Source: SHLQ01 sp964441145 (GTDB taxonomy: Bacteria > Actinomycetota > Acidimicrobiia > Acidimicrobiales > SHLQ01). Taken from it: 12,481 nt of DNA. Positions within the stretch are counted from its first letter, which is position 1, and every line of letters begins with the position of its first letter. Below, piece after piece: positions 1 through 6,525 of the stretch. The stretch spans positions 1 to 12,481 of the forward strand of contig CAYTUB010000085.1 of NCBI GenBank assembly GCA_964441145.1. The letters run 5' to 3'. The notes beneath the pieces were generated by a model that saw nothing but the letters and a program-made list of their open reading frames with translations, did no database searches and was not told the origin of the DNA. The position numbers were made by a program, and so were the translations under genes.

Positions 1-205
1 AGGGTTCATCGAGATGGAAGCTCTCTTGTGCCTGCTCGATCGACGCCAGATCGCGCTCGCTCAGGGTTGCGGGATCGGCTTCAGCGATTGGTCCGACAAT
101 CAGGAACAGCGGGTCACCCAGGAAGTTGAGCGCGCTGAACGCCAGGAAGGTCACGGCGATGACGACCAGCACCATCTGAAGGAGTCGAGAAAGTACGAAG
201 CCCAT
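1..205 (-). CDS. ABC transporter permease, DppB/OppB type (N-terminal part; runs off the window)
   Basis: Only the first 68 residues are present; the gene continues beyond base 1. The protein opens MGFVLSRLLQMVLVVIAV and continues with one hydrophobic span (about residues 3-27) ending in NFLGDPL. This is the hallmark start of the first membrane protein of peptide/nickel (Dpp/Opp) importers, with Arg-Leu-Leu before TM1 and Gly-Asp-Pro just after it. Then follows a periplasmic stretch (QAQESFHLDEP) like the usual 'LGLDQP' region of the family. The start is ATG at 205-203, with only a weak AGG upstream. It lies 21 nt after the stop of the solute-binding protein gene, so the two are almost certainly co-transcribed and work as one importer. 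A DppC partner and ATPases are expected next, outside the window. The family call is firm; the substrate is unknown. Confidence 0.85.
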   Translation of the reverse strand, partial: MGFVLSRLLQMVLVVIAVTFLAFSALNFLGDPLFLIVGPIAEADPATLSERDLASIEQAQESFHLDEP

Positions 206-226
206 CGCCTAGCGATTCTCGCGGAC

Positions 227-1963
227 TTAGTTGGTTAAGAACAGTTGGGGCAATCGAATCACTCCACCGTTTTGACATGGCAACTCGACACCGTCTGGCG
301 TCGTTGCGTCGCAAATGCCCCCTACCGTCGGGTCGGCGGCAACCACCCAATTGGTGTGATTGATCACAATGTATTGGAAGCTGTCTCGAAGGTTCTCTTG
401 AATCTGTTCCCAGATTGCGTAGCGCTCATCGAAGTCGGCCGTGACTCGTTGTGCTTGGAACAACGTATCGCGCTCTTCGTTGCAGTTCCGAGCGAAGTTG
501 ACCGACAGCGCCCCGATCGTTGAGCACGACAAGAACGTCGAGTCAACCTCCGGGTCAGCGAAACCGTGGTAGCGCCAGGTGGCAACGTCGTAGAGGCCGA
601 GGGTGACCTGCTGGATGTGTTGATCGTTCGGGACCACGTCGAGGGTGATGTTGAAGAACTCTGACCACGGGTCCCCAACGAAGGCAGCGATCTCATCAAG
701 TGCAGCGCTGATGTCGTGCTGGAACTCGATATCGACCCGGCCGTCGGTGCACTGTTCGGGAACGTCCGCGCAATAGGCCTCGATCAAGGGGCCCGCAATC
801 TCTGGGCGGTCGTCGGGCTGTTCAATACCGGGCACGTGCCAGGGGGTTTCCACCGACCAGAGAGTTTCGGCTTCGAGACCGGTTTCTCCGACAAGGAAAT
901 CCACATAACTGGCCTTCGGGAACGCTGCGGTTGCTGCTTCTCGAACACGGATGTCGTCGAAGGGTGCCACGCCAGCATTCAGCAAGAAGGTGAACTCTTC
1001 ACCACTGTTGTCTTCGATGCGCGTGATCGAATCGCCTTCATCCCGAAGCGACAAAACGCCGGCGGCATCGGTGGTGTGGGTTATCTCCACATCGCCGCTA
1101 AGCAACTGGTCGGTACGAGCCGAACCCTGCGGCACGGGGAAGAATTCGAATCGGTCGATGATCCCGGGCTCACCCCAGTAGTTCGGGTTGCGCACCAGGA
1201 CGGTCTGCTGATCCTGGGCTCGGCTTTCGATCATGTACGGACCGGCGCCGATCGGTAGCTGGTCGAGCGAGGGGTCCGCGTCGCGGGCGTCAAGCCACGC
1301 GGGAGAACCGACCATGCCAACCTGCTCGGCGAAGAAGAACGGCAGGTTCGCGTTCGGGGAGCTGCCGGTGAGACGGAACGTCAGGTCGTCGATGCGCTCG
1401 ATGGGGTTCTCTGCATCGAATGCAGGACGGAAGACTAACGACACGAGCGGGTCCCCGAGGAACGCCTCCAAGTTACGGATAACCGCATCAGCGTTGAGCG
1501 GTGTGCCATCGCTGAACTGAATGCCTTCTCGCAACGTGACATCCCAGGTGGAGAAATCATCTGCGGGAGTCCACGACTCGGTCAAGTTGTTGTGCCACTG
1601 GCCGTCTGCGTCGACGACGACCAGGGTGTCGAAGATTGCGGTGCCGAGCAGAATTGGTGCCCGGTTAAATGGCGTGTTGGTGGGGTTTAGGGACCCGGCC
1701 TCAGTCTGGAGGGCCATGCGGATCGTGCCCCCTGTTTGGACCGCTTCTACGTCGTCAGCGCTCGCAACGTCACTTCCGTCGGCGGTTTCGTCGGCGCCTG
1801 CAGTGGGCTCGGTATCAGCATCGTCGCTGGTGTCGGCGGTGTCGGGAGCAGCGCCCGACGCATCATCGTTGCTTTCGGCACCTCCGCCGCCACACGCTGT
1901 TGCGAACATCGCGAGCGCAACGAAGATGGCAGCCATACGGCGAATGAGACGGGATTCAATCAC
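227..1963 (-). CDS. ABC transporter solute-binding lipoprotein, family 5 (peptide/opine/nickel type)
   Basis: This 578-residue protein is the extracytoplasmic binding component of a Dpp/Opp-like importer. The start is a GTG at 1963, preceded by a perfect GGAGG six bases upstream. A longer frame from an ATG at 1999 lacks such a site and would bury the signal peptide. Residues 5-23 form a lipoprotein signal (two to three Arg, then MAAIFVALAMF) with lipobox ATAC and Cys24 as the lipidated residue. A 50-residue Asp/Ala/Thr-rich tether follows. The binding domain begins GGTIRMALQTE and has family-5 hallmarks: the FDTLVVVDADGQW region, a LTESW...WDVTLREGIQFSDG stretch, and NADAV. Six further cysteines could form three disulfides. 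The gene sits 115 nt after the TPP enzyme gene and 21 nt before the permease. A possible extra -10 (TAGTCT, minus strand, 2014-2019) lies in the 115-nt gap but has no convincing -35. The ligand is unknown. Confidence 0.92.
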   Translation of the reverse strand: MIESRLIRRMAAIFVALAMFATACGGGGAESNDDASGAAPDTADTSDDADTEPTAGADETADGSDVASADDVEAVQTGGTIRMALQTEAGSLNPTNTPFNRAPILLGTAIFDTLVVVDADGQWHNNLTESWTPADDFSTWDVTLREGIQFSDGTPLNADAVIRNLEAFLGDPLVSLVFRPAFDAENPIERIDDLTFRLTGSSPNANLPFFFAEQVGMVGSPAWLDARDADPSLDQLPIGAGPYMIESRAQDQQTVLVRNPNYWGEPGIIDRFEFFPVPQGSARTDQLLSGDVEITHTTDAAGVLSLRDEGDSITRIEDNSGEEFTFLLNAGVAPFDDIRVREAATAAFPKASYVDFLVGETGLEAETLWSVETPWHVPGIEQPDDRPEIAGPLIEAYCADVPEQCTDGRVDIEFQHDISAALDEIAAFVGDPWSEFFNITLDVVPNDQHIQQVTLGLYDVATWRYHGFADPEVDSTFLSCSTIGALSVNFARNCNEERDTLFQAQRVTADFDERYAIWEQIQENLRDSFQYIVINHTNWVVAADPTVGGICDATTPDGVELPCQNGGVIRLPQLFLTN

Positions 1964-2078
1964 GGTATTCCTCCGGGGCGACGCTGTGTCCGCCCCCAAC
2001 AGCTTTCGGGGTCAGACTAGTCGGTCAGCTGGAGGTGAACGAAGCAGGGATGGGTCATCTCACTGGGCCATTGCCTGA

Positions 2079-3728
2079 TCATTCGTTGGTTCGGCGCGCC
2101 TGATCGACCGTCATCGTCGGCGTCAACATCTCGGCGGGAACCATCAGCTCCAAAACCGCTCCGGTCTCCGACGACTGCGCCCGGGCGAAAGCAGAGGCGA
2201 ATGCATCGGTCGTGGTCACTCGTTCCGCGTGGAAGCCATACGCCTTGGCGATCTGTACAAAGTCCGGGTTCGCGATGGCGGTTCCCGAGATTCGATCTGG
2301 AAACGCTCGCTCCTGGTGCATACGAATCGTGCCATACATCGCGTTGTTCAGGATCAGGACGATCGGTTGGGCCCCCACCTGTGCCGCGGACCCGAGCTCT
2401 TGCATCGTCATCTGGAAATCGCCGTCGCCGGCGAAGCACACGACGGTGCGGTCCCGGTAGGCGATCCGGGCGGCAATGGCGGCTGGCAGTCCGTATCCCA
2501 TCGAGCCACTTTGCGGGGCGACGAGACGCGCATCGGCACCAAAGGCGAAGTGTTTGTTGGGCCAGACTGCGAAGTTGCCGGCTCCGTTGGTCACGATCGC
2601 ATCGTTCGGAAGGTTCTCTTGCAGCCACACCATGACTTGACTCATATCGAGCGGTCCCGGTTGAGGTGGTGCAACCAGCGAGCCGCGTTGTTGGTCGCTC
2701 AACTGGGCGCACCACTGGTCGCGCGCCGCCGATGGTGCGAGTGTCTTGCTTGCCAGAGCTTCAGCAAAGCGGGAGGCATGTGCCTGAATGGGCAACTCCG
2801 CCTGAAGGACCTTTCCCAACTCGCTCGTCGACGGGTGGACATGGATGAGCTCTTGGTGTGGGTCCGGGATCTCAAAAAGGGTGTACGCGGCGGTCGTCAT
2901 CTCTCCAAAGCGCGCCCCGAGAGCGAGCACGACGTCAGCGTTGCGTAGCGCGTCGGCGACATGTGGACGCATAGCGACACCCGCCTCACCCGCATAACTT
3001 GGCGAGTGGTTGTCGAGCAGGTCGTTGAACCGAAAGACGGTCACAACCGGTAGCTGGTTGGCTTCCACAAACCGTTGGAGACCTGCGCGCCCCGCCGAGT
3101 CCCAATCGCTACCCGCAACGAGGACCACGGGCCGGTCGGCCCGGTCCAGATGGGCGATCACCGAATCGAGTTCGTCATGCGATGGTGCGGATCTGGCGAT
3201 TCGAACCGCTCGGCCGGGCGGAACCTCAGTCTGCGACACCAGCACGTTCTCGGGGAGCGCCACAACGACCGGTCCCGGTCGCCCTGACAGCGCCGTGCTG
3301 AACGCTCGGCTGACGGTCTCGGGGATTCGGTCGGCGGACTCGACTTGAGTGGCCCACTTCACGAGAGGACCAAAGAAGGCCCGATAGTCGACTTCTTGAA
3401 AAGCTTCGCGGCCGAGATCGTCCGTGCTTGCCTGTCCAATGAAGATGACCATCGGCGATGAATCTTGCATCGCCGTGTGCAGCCCAACCGATGCGTTGGT
3501 CGCTCCCGGTCCTCGGGTGACGAACGCTATGCCAGGGGTCCTTGTGAGCTTTCCCCAGGCAGAAGCCATATACGCGGCACCGCCTTCTTGACGGCACCCA
3601 ACGAAGTCGATTGGCGAATCGTGCAGCGCGTCGAGGACGGCCAGGTAACTCTCACCTGGCACGCCGAACGCGGTTGTGACGCCCTGAGCCTCGAGGCTCG
3701 CGACCAGCAGTGCACCGCCCGAACGCAT
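2079..3728 (-). CDS. Thiamine-pyrophosphate-dependent enzyme, acetolactate synthase-like
   Basis: This 549-residue protein has the three-domain layout of the acetolactate synthase / benzoylformate decarboxylase superfamily. These are cytoplasmic enzymes that cleave or form C-C bonds next to a carbonyl using TPP. The N-terminal PYR domain begins GGALLVASLEAQGV, and Glu48 (CRQEGGAAYMA) is the expected cofactor-activating glutamate. The central domain (about 190-330) carries GSDWDSAGR and a nucleotide-fold pattern. The C-terminal PP domain has the metal/TPP motif GDG (434-436) followed by NN (461-462) at the normal distance. The frame is open far upstream to 4052, but that part overlaps the CoxG-like gene and is low-complexity Pro/Arg. 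ATG 3728 is the sensible start; it lies 4 nt after the upstream stop with no Shine-Dalgarno, so translational coupling is likely. No small subunit is seen, so true branched-chain biosynthesis is doubtful. The substrate is unknown, and a decarboxylase or carboligase is equally possible. Confidence 0.88.
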   Translation of the reverse strand: MRSGGALLVASLEAQGVTTAFGVPGESYLAVLDALHDSPIDFVGCRQEGGAAYMASAWGKLTRTPGIAFVTRGPGATNASVGLHTAMQDSSPMVIFIGQASTDDLGREAFQEVDYRAFFGPLVKWATQVESADRIPETVSRAFSTALSGRPGPVVVALPENVLVSQTEVPPGRAVRIARSAPSHDELDSVIAHLDRADRPVVLVAGSDWDSAGRAGLQRFVEANQLPVVTVFRFNDLLDNHSPSYAGEAGVAMRPHVADALRNADVVLALGARFGEMTTAAYTLFEIPDPHQELIHVHPSTSELGKVLQAELPIQAHASRFAEALASKTLAPSAARDQWCAQLSDQQRGSLVAPPQPGPLDMSQVMVWLQENLPNDAIVTNGAGNFAVWPNKHFAFGADARLVAPQSGSMGYGLPAAIAARIAYRDRTVVCFAGDGDFQMTMQELGSAAQVGAQPIVLILNNAMYGTIRMHQERAFPDRISGTAIANPDFVQIAKAYGFHAERVTTTDAFASAFARAQSSETGAVLELMVPAEMLTPTMTVDQARRTNE

Positions 3729-3732
3729 TGGA

Positions 3733-4485
3733 CTATTCGCTGGACGACGATCGGAAGCGACGCAGCAACCAGCGAAGCACGATGAGTGCACCGATGGCGC
3801 CGACGGCGGGAGCTGCCCGCTTTGCGAGCGCGCTGCCCACTCCGACATCGCCGAGGTCGAGGACGTTGTCATCTGATGCTGTGGAAGGTGTTGCCGGAGG
3901 AGACGAAACTGGCGGCGCAGGGGCTGCGGCCGTGGCGGCGCCCGCAGCAGCTTGGGCGGTGGAACCCACCGCGTCCTGCACGGCCCCTTCAGGCGGCGTG
4001 ATCGATGTCGCGTGTGTGGTTGGAGCAGCATCGGCCGCCTTGGTCTCGGCAATCTTTATTTCGAGACACTCGGAGAATTGTCCGAGCAGCTTGGTGGACA
4101 CGTCTTGCATGACGCCTCGGCCGAACTGGGCGACCTTGCCTGAGACCTTAAGGTCGGTGACGATTTCGACTTGCGTCGCTGTACCGACCGGCACCATCTG
4201 TGCGGTGATCAGGGCCTGCGCATTTCCTGCGCCTCGCGTGTCTCGCCCCTTGCCGTTGATCACTGCCTTGTAGGCGACCTCGTCGCGTTCTACGAACTCG
4301 GCCGAGCCCTTATATTCAGCAGTGACGGGCCCAACCTTGATCTTGATCCCACCGGAATAGACCCCATCAACTTCGTCGGTGAGCTTGGCCCCCGGAAGAC
4401 ACGGCGCAATAAAGGGAATGTCGGTCAGGAGTTCCCATGCCTTCTCAATTGGTTCATCAACGGTAAACGAGTTCGTGATCTCCAT
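3733..4485 (-). CDS. CoxG-like SRPBCC-family protein with C-terminal membrane tail
   Basis: This 250-residue protein consists of an SRPBCC (START-like) domain, about residues 1-150, followed by an Ala/Pro/Thr-rich linker and a C-terminal hydrophobic segment (about 224-242, APAVGAIGALIVLRWLL) ending in Arg and Ser. The opening MEITNSFTVDEPIEKAW, the IAPCLPGAKL segment, the INGKGRDTRG loop and the VSGKVAQFGRG stretch are typical of CoxG, the membrane-recruitment partner of molybdenum CO dehydrogenase and related hydroxylases. I chose the ATG at 4485, where family members usually begin. A GTG at 4521 would add 12 residues. A TANNNT -10 (TACCGT) lies exactly six bases before this ATG, suggesting an optional leaderless transcript. 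No molybdenum hydroxylase subunits are visible in the window; they could be inside or beyond the assembly gap. The SDR fragment stops 49 nt upstream, and the TPP enzyme starts 4 nt downstream. Confidence 0.85.
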   Translation of the reverse strand: MEITNSFTVDEPIEKAWELLTDIPFIAPCLPGAKLTDEVDGVYSGGIKIKVGPVTAEYKGSAEFVERDEVAYKAVINGKGRDTRGAGNAQALITAQMVPVGTATQVEIVTDLKVSGKVAQFGRGVMQDVSTKLLGQFSECLEIKIAETKAADAAPTTHATSITPPEGAVQDAVGSTAQAAAGAATAAAPAPPVSSPPATPSTASDDNVLDLGDVGVGSALAKRAAPAVGAIGALIVLRWLLRRFRSSSSE

Positions 4486-4491
4486 CGCCTC

Positions 4492-4497
4492 ACGGTA
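4492..4497 (-). promoter_or_regulatory. Candidate -10 element for a leaderless coxG-like mRNA
   Basis: On the minus strand TACCGT occupies positions -12 to -7 relative to the ATG at 4485. This fits the TANNNT -10 consensus of leaderless actinobacterial genes, where transcription starts at the start codon. No good -35 is seen. The GAGG in between is only two bases from the ATG, too close to act as a Shine-Dalgarno. The call rests on position and pattern only. Confidence 0.35.
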
Positions 4498-4534
4498 GTC
4501 GACCGGCATTGCACTGGTCACACTGAGATTCGCG

Positions 4535-4595
4535 TTACCTCGCCGCGTCCCCAGCGTCGACGTTCACGATCTCACCGGTGATATAGCTCGCCGCA
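4535..4595 (-). CDS. Short-chain dehydrogenase/reductase, C-terminal fragment cut by the assembly gap
   Basis: Only the last 19 codons and a TAA stop (4537-4535) are present before the run of Ns. The residues are AASYITGEIVNVDAGDAAR. 'S-Y-I-T-G-x-x-x-N-V-D-x-G' is the conserved C-terminal signature of classical SDR enzymes (FabG-like NAD(P)H oxidoreductases of about 250 residues), in the strand that closes the Rossmann fold and contacts the subunit interface. The motif match is specific even though the fragment is short. About 230 residues (roughly 0.7 kb) are missing, including the cofactor site and the catalytic Ser-Tyr-Lys. The fragment is first in the visible minus-strand cluster and lies 49 nt before the CoxG-like gene, so it probably belongs to the same operon. 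The substrate cannot be inferred. Confidence 0.75.
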
Positions 4596-4695
4596 NNNNN
4601 NNNNNNNNNNNNNNNNNNNNNNNNNNNNNNNNNNNNNNNNNNNNNNNNNNNNNNNNNNNNNNNNNNNNNNNNNNNNNNNNNNNNNNNNNNNNNNN
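4596..4695. other. Assembly gap (100 Ns)
   Basis: Exactly 100 Ns, the usual placeholder for a scaffold join of unknown size. It truncates the SDR gene on its left. The true missing length must be at least about 0.7 kb if that gene is of normal size. The 62 bases to its right (4696-4757) before trmL carry no recognisable gene on plus. One minus-strand frame is open across them, but it shows no family motif. Gene order across the gap is therefore not proven by the sequence. Confidence 0.97.
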
Positions 4696-4745
4696 TCGTG
4701 CGACCTCAATAGCGCGTGTAGCCGACCCCCTTGCTGGGTGGCCAG

Positions 4746-4751
4746 TAGCGT
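4746..4751 (+). promoter_or_regulatory. Candidate -10 element for a leaderless trmL mRNA
   Basis: TAGCGT lies at -12 to -7 relative to the ATG at 4758, the spacing expected if transcription begins at the start codon. The GGAG directly abutting the ATG has zero spacing and cannot serve as a normal Shine-Dalgarno. TTGCTG at 4731-4736 is only nine bases away, too near to be a -35. Confidence 0.4.
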
Positions 4752-4757
4752 CTGGAG

Positions 4758-5276
4758 ATGGATCTCCACATCGTTCTCGTGGCACCAGAGATTGCTCCCA
4801 ACACCGGCAACATCATCCGCCTGTGTGCAAACGTTGGTGCGGCGCTTCACTTGGTCGAACCGCTCGGGTTCTCTCTCGATGACCGCCAGCTCAAGCGAGG
4901 CGGGCTGGATTATCACGAGCTAACCGACATCACCGTGCATCCCAACTTTGCAGCAGTGTCCGAAGCGCTCGACGGACACCGCTTCTTCACGTTCGGGTCC
5001 CGACACAACTCCCGCTACGACAGAGTCTCGTTTTCTGACGGTGACGTTTTGGTCTTCGGTGCCGAGCGGCATGGGCTTCCCGCCGATATTTCGCAGGGTG
5101 TTCCAACCGATCAGCGATTGGGCATCCCAATGCGTCCGGGCAACCGGTCGCTCAACCTGGCCAACGCCGTTTCGCTTGTCGCGTATGAGGCGTGGAGACA
5201 GCTCGACTTTGCCGGCGCCGACACGACAGGTGCCACGACAAGTGAAACACCCGGGTCCGCCGAGTTTGATTCATAG
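4758..5276 (+). CDS. trmL: tRNA (cytidine(34)-2'-O)-methyltransferase, TrmL
   Basis: This 172-residue SPOUT-class (trefoil-knot) methyltransferase uses S-adenosylmethionine to methylate the ribose at wobble position 34 of certain leucine tRNAs in the cytoplasm. Family motifs occur in order: APEIAPNTGNIIRLCANVGA (residues 9-28, with Asn15 and the Arg21 substrate loop), LVEPLGF (32-38), the knot motif GAERHGLP (101-108, equivalent to the usual GxExxGLP), and IPMRPGNRSLNLANAVSL (123-140), which binds the cofactor. The length is slightly above the usual 155-160 because of a Thr/Ser-rich tail of about 20 residues. An in-frame TAG at 4746-4748 rules out a longer N-terminus, so ATG 4758 is secure despite having no usable Shine-Dalgarno. 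The gene converges on the nitroreductase gene with 14 nt between the stops and no evident terminator. Confidence 0.93.
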   Translation: MDLHIVLVAPEIAPNTGNIIRLCANVGAALHLVEPLGFSLDDRQLKRGGLDYHELTDITVHPNFAAVSEALDGHRFFTFGSRHNSRYDRVSFSDGDVLVFGAERHGLPADISQGVPTDQRLGIPMRPGNRSLNLANAVSLVAYEAWRQLDFAGADTTGATTSETPGSAEFDS

Positions 5277-5290
5277 CGACGCGCCGACTG

Positions 5291-6025
5291 CTACTTCTGA
5301 TTGAGGCCTTGGCCATCGAGGTAGGACTGCATATGTGGGCGGCTCTCTTTACCCAGCAGCGCCGACATATCCGAACTCCACGTTCGGTCAACTTCGCCGC
5401 CAGTGCGTTCGAGGTAGTAGGCCCTCATCTTCTCGTCGTAGGCCTCGATACCCGCGCGGTCGCCGTCGTGAAGGTACGTCTCCTCTTTGAGTGTGACCGA
5501 AATCGGAAGCCGAGGTTTGAGCGCGGGGTCCTGATCGGGCCACCCGAGGCACAGACCAAACAGTGGAACGACCTGTTCTGGCAGATCGAGGAGATCGGTC
5601 ATCTTCGCCGGGTCGTTGCGGATGCCACCGATGTAGCAAATTCCAAGTCCGACCGATTCGGCCGCGACGACAGCGCTTTGCGCGGCAATTGCACAATCGG
5701 TGGCCGCAATGATGAAGTGCTCGGTCATGCCGGGATGGAATTCGCCGCCTCCCATCTCGCATGCGACCGATGAGCGATGCAGATCCGCACACCACACAAA
5801 GAACGCTGCGGCGGTCTCGACGTAGGTCTGACCGCCCGCCAGCTCCGCAATGGCCGAACGTGTCTCCGCGTTGCGTACACGGATGACCGTGGTTCCTTGC
5901 AGGTTCGATGATGTGGCCGACGCAAGACCAGCGGACACGATCTTTTCAACGAGGTCATCGTCGATTGCTTCGTCACGGAACTGACGGATCGAGCGGTGGC
6001 TACGGAGTAGGTCGATGACATCCAT
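5291..6025 (-). CDS. Nitroreductase-family NAD(P)H:flavin oxidoreductase, NfsA/Frp type
   Basis: This 244-residue protein is a predicted cytoplasmic FMN-dependent homodimer that uses NADPH to reduce flavins, quinones or nitro compounds. The opening DLLRSHRSIRQF is the classic FMN-phosphate-binding RSIRxF motif of the family. SSNLQGTTVI (about residues 39-48) and GLGICYIGGIRNDP are diagnostic of the NfsA/Frp branch rather than NfsB. GLCLGWPD and the KPRLP motif follow as in NfsA, and the length matches the roughly 240 residues of that group. The start is ATG 6025, with no Shine-Dalgarno but with TAGCAT six bases upstream, so a leaderless transcript is likely. Alternatively it is read through from the NTF2-like gene, which ends 20 nt upstream. 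The physiological substrate is unknown. Confidence 0.9.
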   Translation of the reverse strand: MDVIDLLRSHRSIRQFRDEAIDDDLVEKIVSAGLASATSSNLQGTTVIRVRNAETRSAIAELAGGQTYVETAAAFFVWCADLHRSSVACEMGGGEFHPGMTEHFIIAATDCAIAAQSAVVAAESVGLGICYIGGIRNDPAKMTDLLDLPEQVVPLFGLCLGWPDQDPALKPRLPISVTLKEETYLHDGDRAGIEAYDEKMRAYYLERTGGEVDRTWSSDMSALLGKESRPHMQSYLDGQGLNQK

Positions 6026-6031
6026 GGGTCG

Positions 6032-6037
6032 ATGCTA
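6032..6037 (-). promoter_or_regulatory. Candidate -10 element for a leaderless nitroreductase mRNA
   Basis: TAGCAT on the minus strand occupies -12 to -7 from the ATG at 6025. The intervening CGACCC has no ribosome-binding character. It lies in the 20-nt space after the NTF2-like gene, so the nitroreductase may have its own promoter inside an apparent operon. Confidence 0.4.
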
Positions 6038-6045
6038 CGGACGTC

Positions 6046-6402
6046 TTAGGCCCCTACGAAACCGGCGAGCGCGACGACGGTGCCCGACTCGTCAGCCTCG
6101 ACGAAGTAGGTACCTTGTTGGGTGATCTGATCGCCGTCGGGACCGGGGCCACCAAAGCTGACGATGGCCTTGGCGTAACCATTGACCTCATCGACCGAGT
6201 CGACCGTCGCCGACCACCCGGGCGCATTTGCCGAGAAGTGCCCGACGTATTCGCTAATGGCGTCAACTCCTGACAGCCGTGAGCCACTTCGCGGATCGGA
6301 GTAAGTCGCAGAACTGGCGAGCGCTCCATCGATCGTCGACTTCCTCGACTCGCTGTCGGTCTCGCTCCATGCGGAGAAGAACTGTTCGATTGCGTTTTGC
6401 AT
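6046..6402 (-). CDS. NTF2/SnoaL-like small protein, function unknown
   Basis: This 118-residue protein has the look of the SnoaL/NTF2 cone fold. It has an N-terminal helix (AIEQFFSAWSETDSESRK), then SATYSDPRSGSRLSGVDAISEYVGHF, where the aromatic-x-D-P and 'G-x-x-A-I-x-x-Y' pattern is characteristic. A C-terminal antiparallel sheet ends GTVVALAGFVGA. Members are small soluble dimers used as enzymes (aldol cyclases, isomerases) or as ligand-binding domains, and nothing here fixes which. The start is ATG 6402, with an AAGGGGG ribosome site four bases upstream. A TACGGT -10 (minus strand, 6427-6432) would give a leader of about 18 nt. It is followed after 20 nt by the nitroreductase and is divergent from the F420-type oxidoreductase, so a shared redox context is possible but unproven. 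Confidence 0.8.
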   Translation of the reverse strand: MQNAIEQFFSAWSETDSESRKSTIDGALASSATYSDPRSGSRLSGVDAISEYVGHFSANAPGWSATVDSVDEVNGYAKAIVSFGGPGPDGDQITQQGTYFVEADESGTVVALAGFVGA

Positions 6403-6426
6403 TGCGCCCCCTTAGCTGGTTCGGCC

Positions 6427-6432
6427 ACCGTA
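6427..6432 (-). promoter_or_regulatory. Candidate -10 of the NTF2-like gene
   Basis: TACGGT (minus strand) fits TANNNT and would start transcription near 6420, about 18 nt before the ATG at 6402, leaving room for the AAGGGGG ribosome site. The -35 is not convincing. Confidence 0.3.
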
Positions 6433-6470
6433 GCTTTTCGCCCGGACAACGCGTCACGAATGTGCTCAGG

Positions 6471-6500
6471 CTGACTCGCACGACCAAGTCCGAGTACGCT
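6471..6500 (+). promoter_or_regulatory. Candidate promoter of the F420-type oxidoreductase gene
   Basis: CTGACT (6471-6476) resembles a -35, and TACGCT (6495-6500) fits a TANNNT -10, with an 18-base spacer. The start would fall near 6507, giving a leader of about 19 nt that holds the GAGGAGG ribosome site. It shares a 123-nt divergent region with the NTF2-like gene. This is a pattern match only. Confidence 0.4.
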
Positions 6501-6525
6501 GCGACCATTGCCTGAGGAGGTTCGA

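Noticed and set aside
716..1258. 180-residue open frame on plus opposite the solute-binding protein gene
   Set aside because: It shows no family motif and lies entirely antisense to a convincing gene; long antisense frames are common in GC-rich coding DNA.
2017..2715. 232-residue minus-strand frame inside the TPP enzyme gene
   Set aside because: Arg/Cys/Trp-rich composition and full overlap with the real gene in another frame.
3729..4052. In-frame N-terminal extension of the TPP enzyme of about 108 residues
   Set aside because: It overlaps the CoxG-like gene in another frame, is Pro/Arg-rich low complexity, and the family's N-terminal domain begins at the ATG at 3728.
4754..4767. Inverted repeat GGAGAT-GG-ATCTCC across the trmL start codon
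   Set aside because: A two-base loop cannot form a stable RNA hairpin, and six-base palindromes are frequent; not enough to call an operator.
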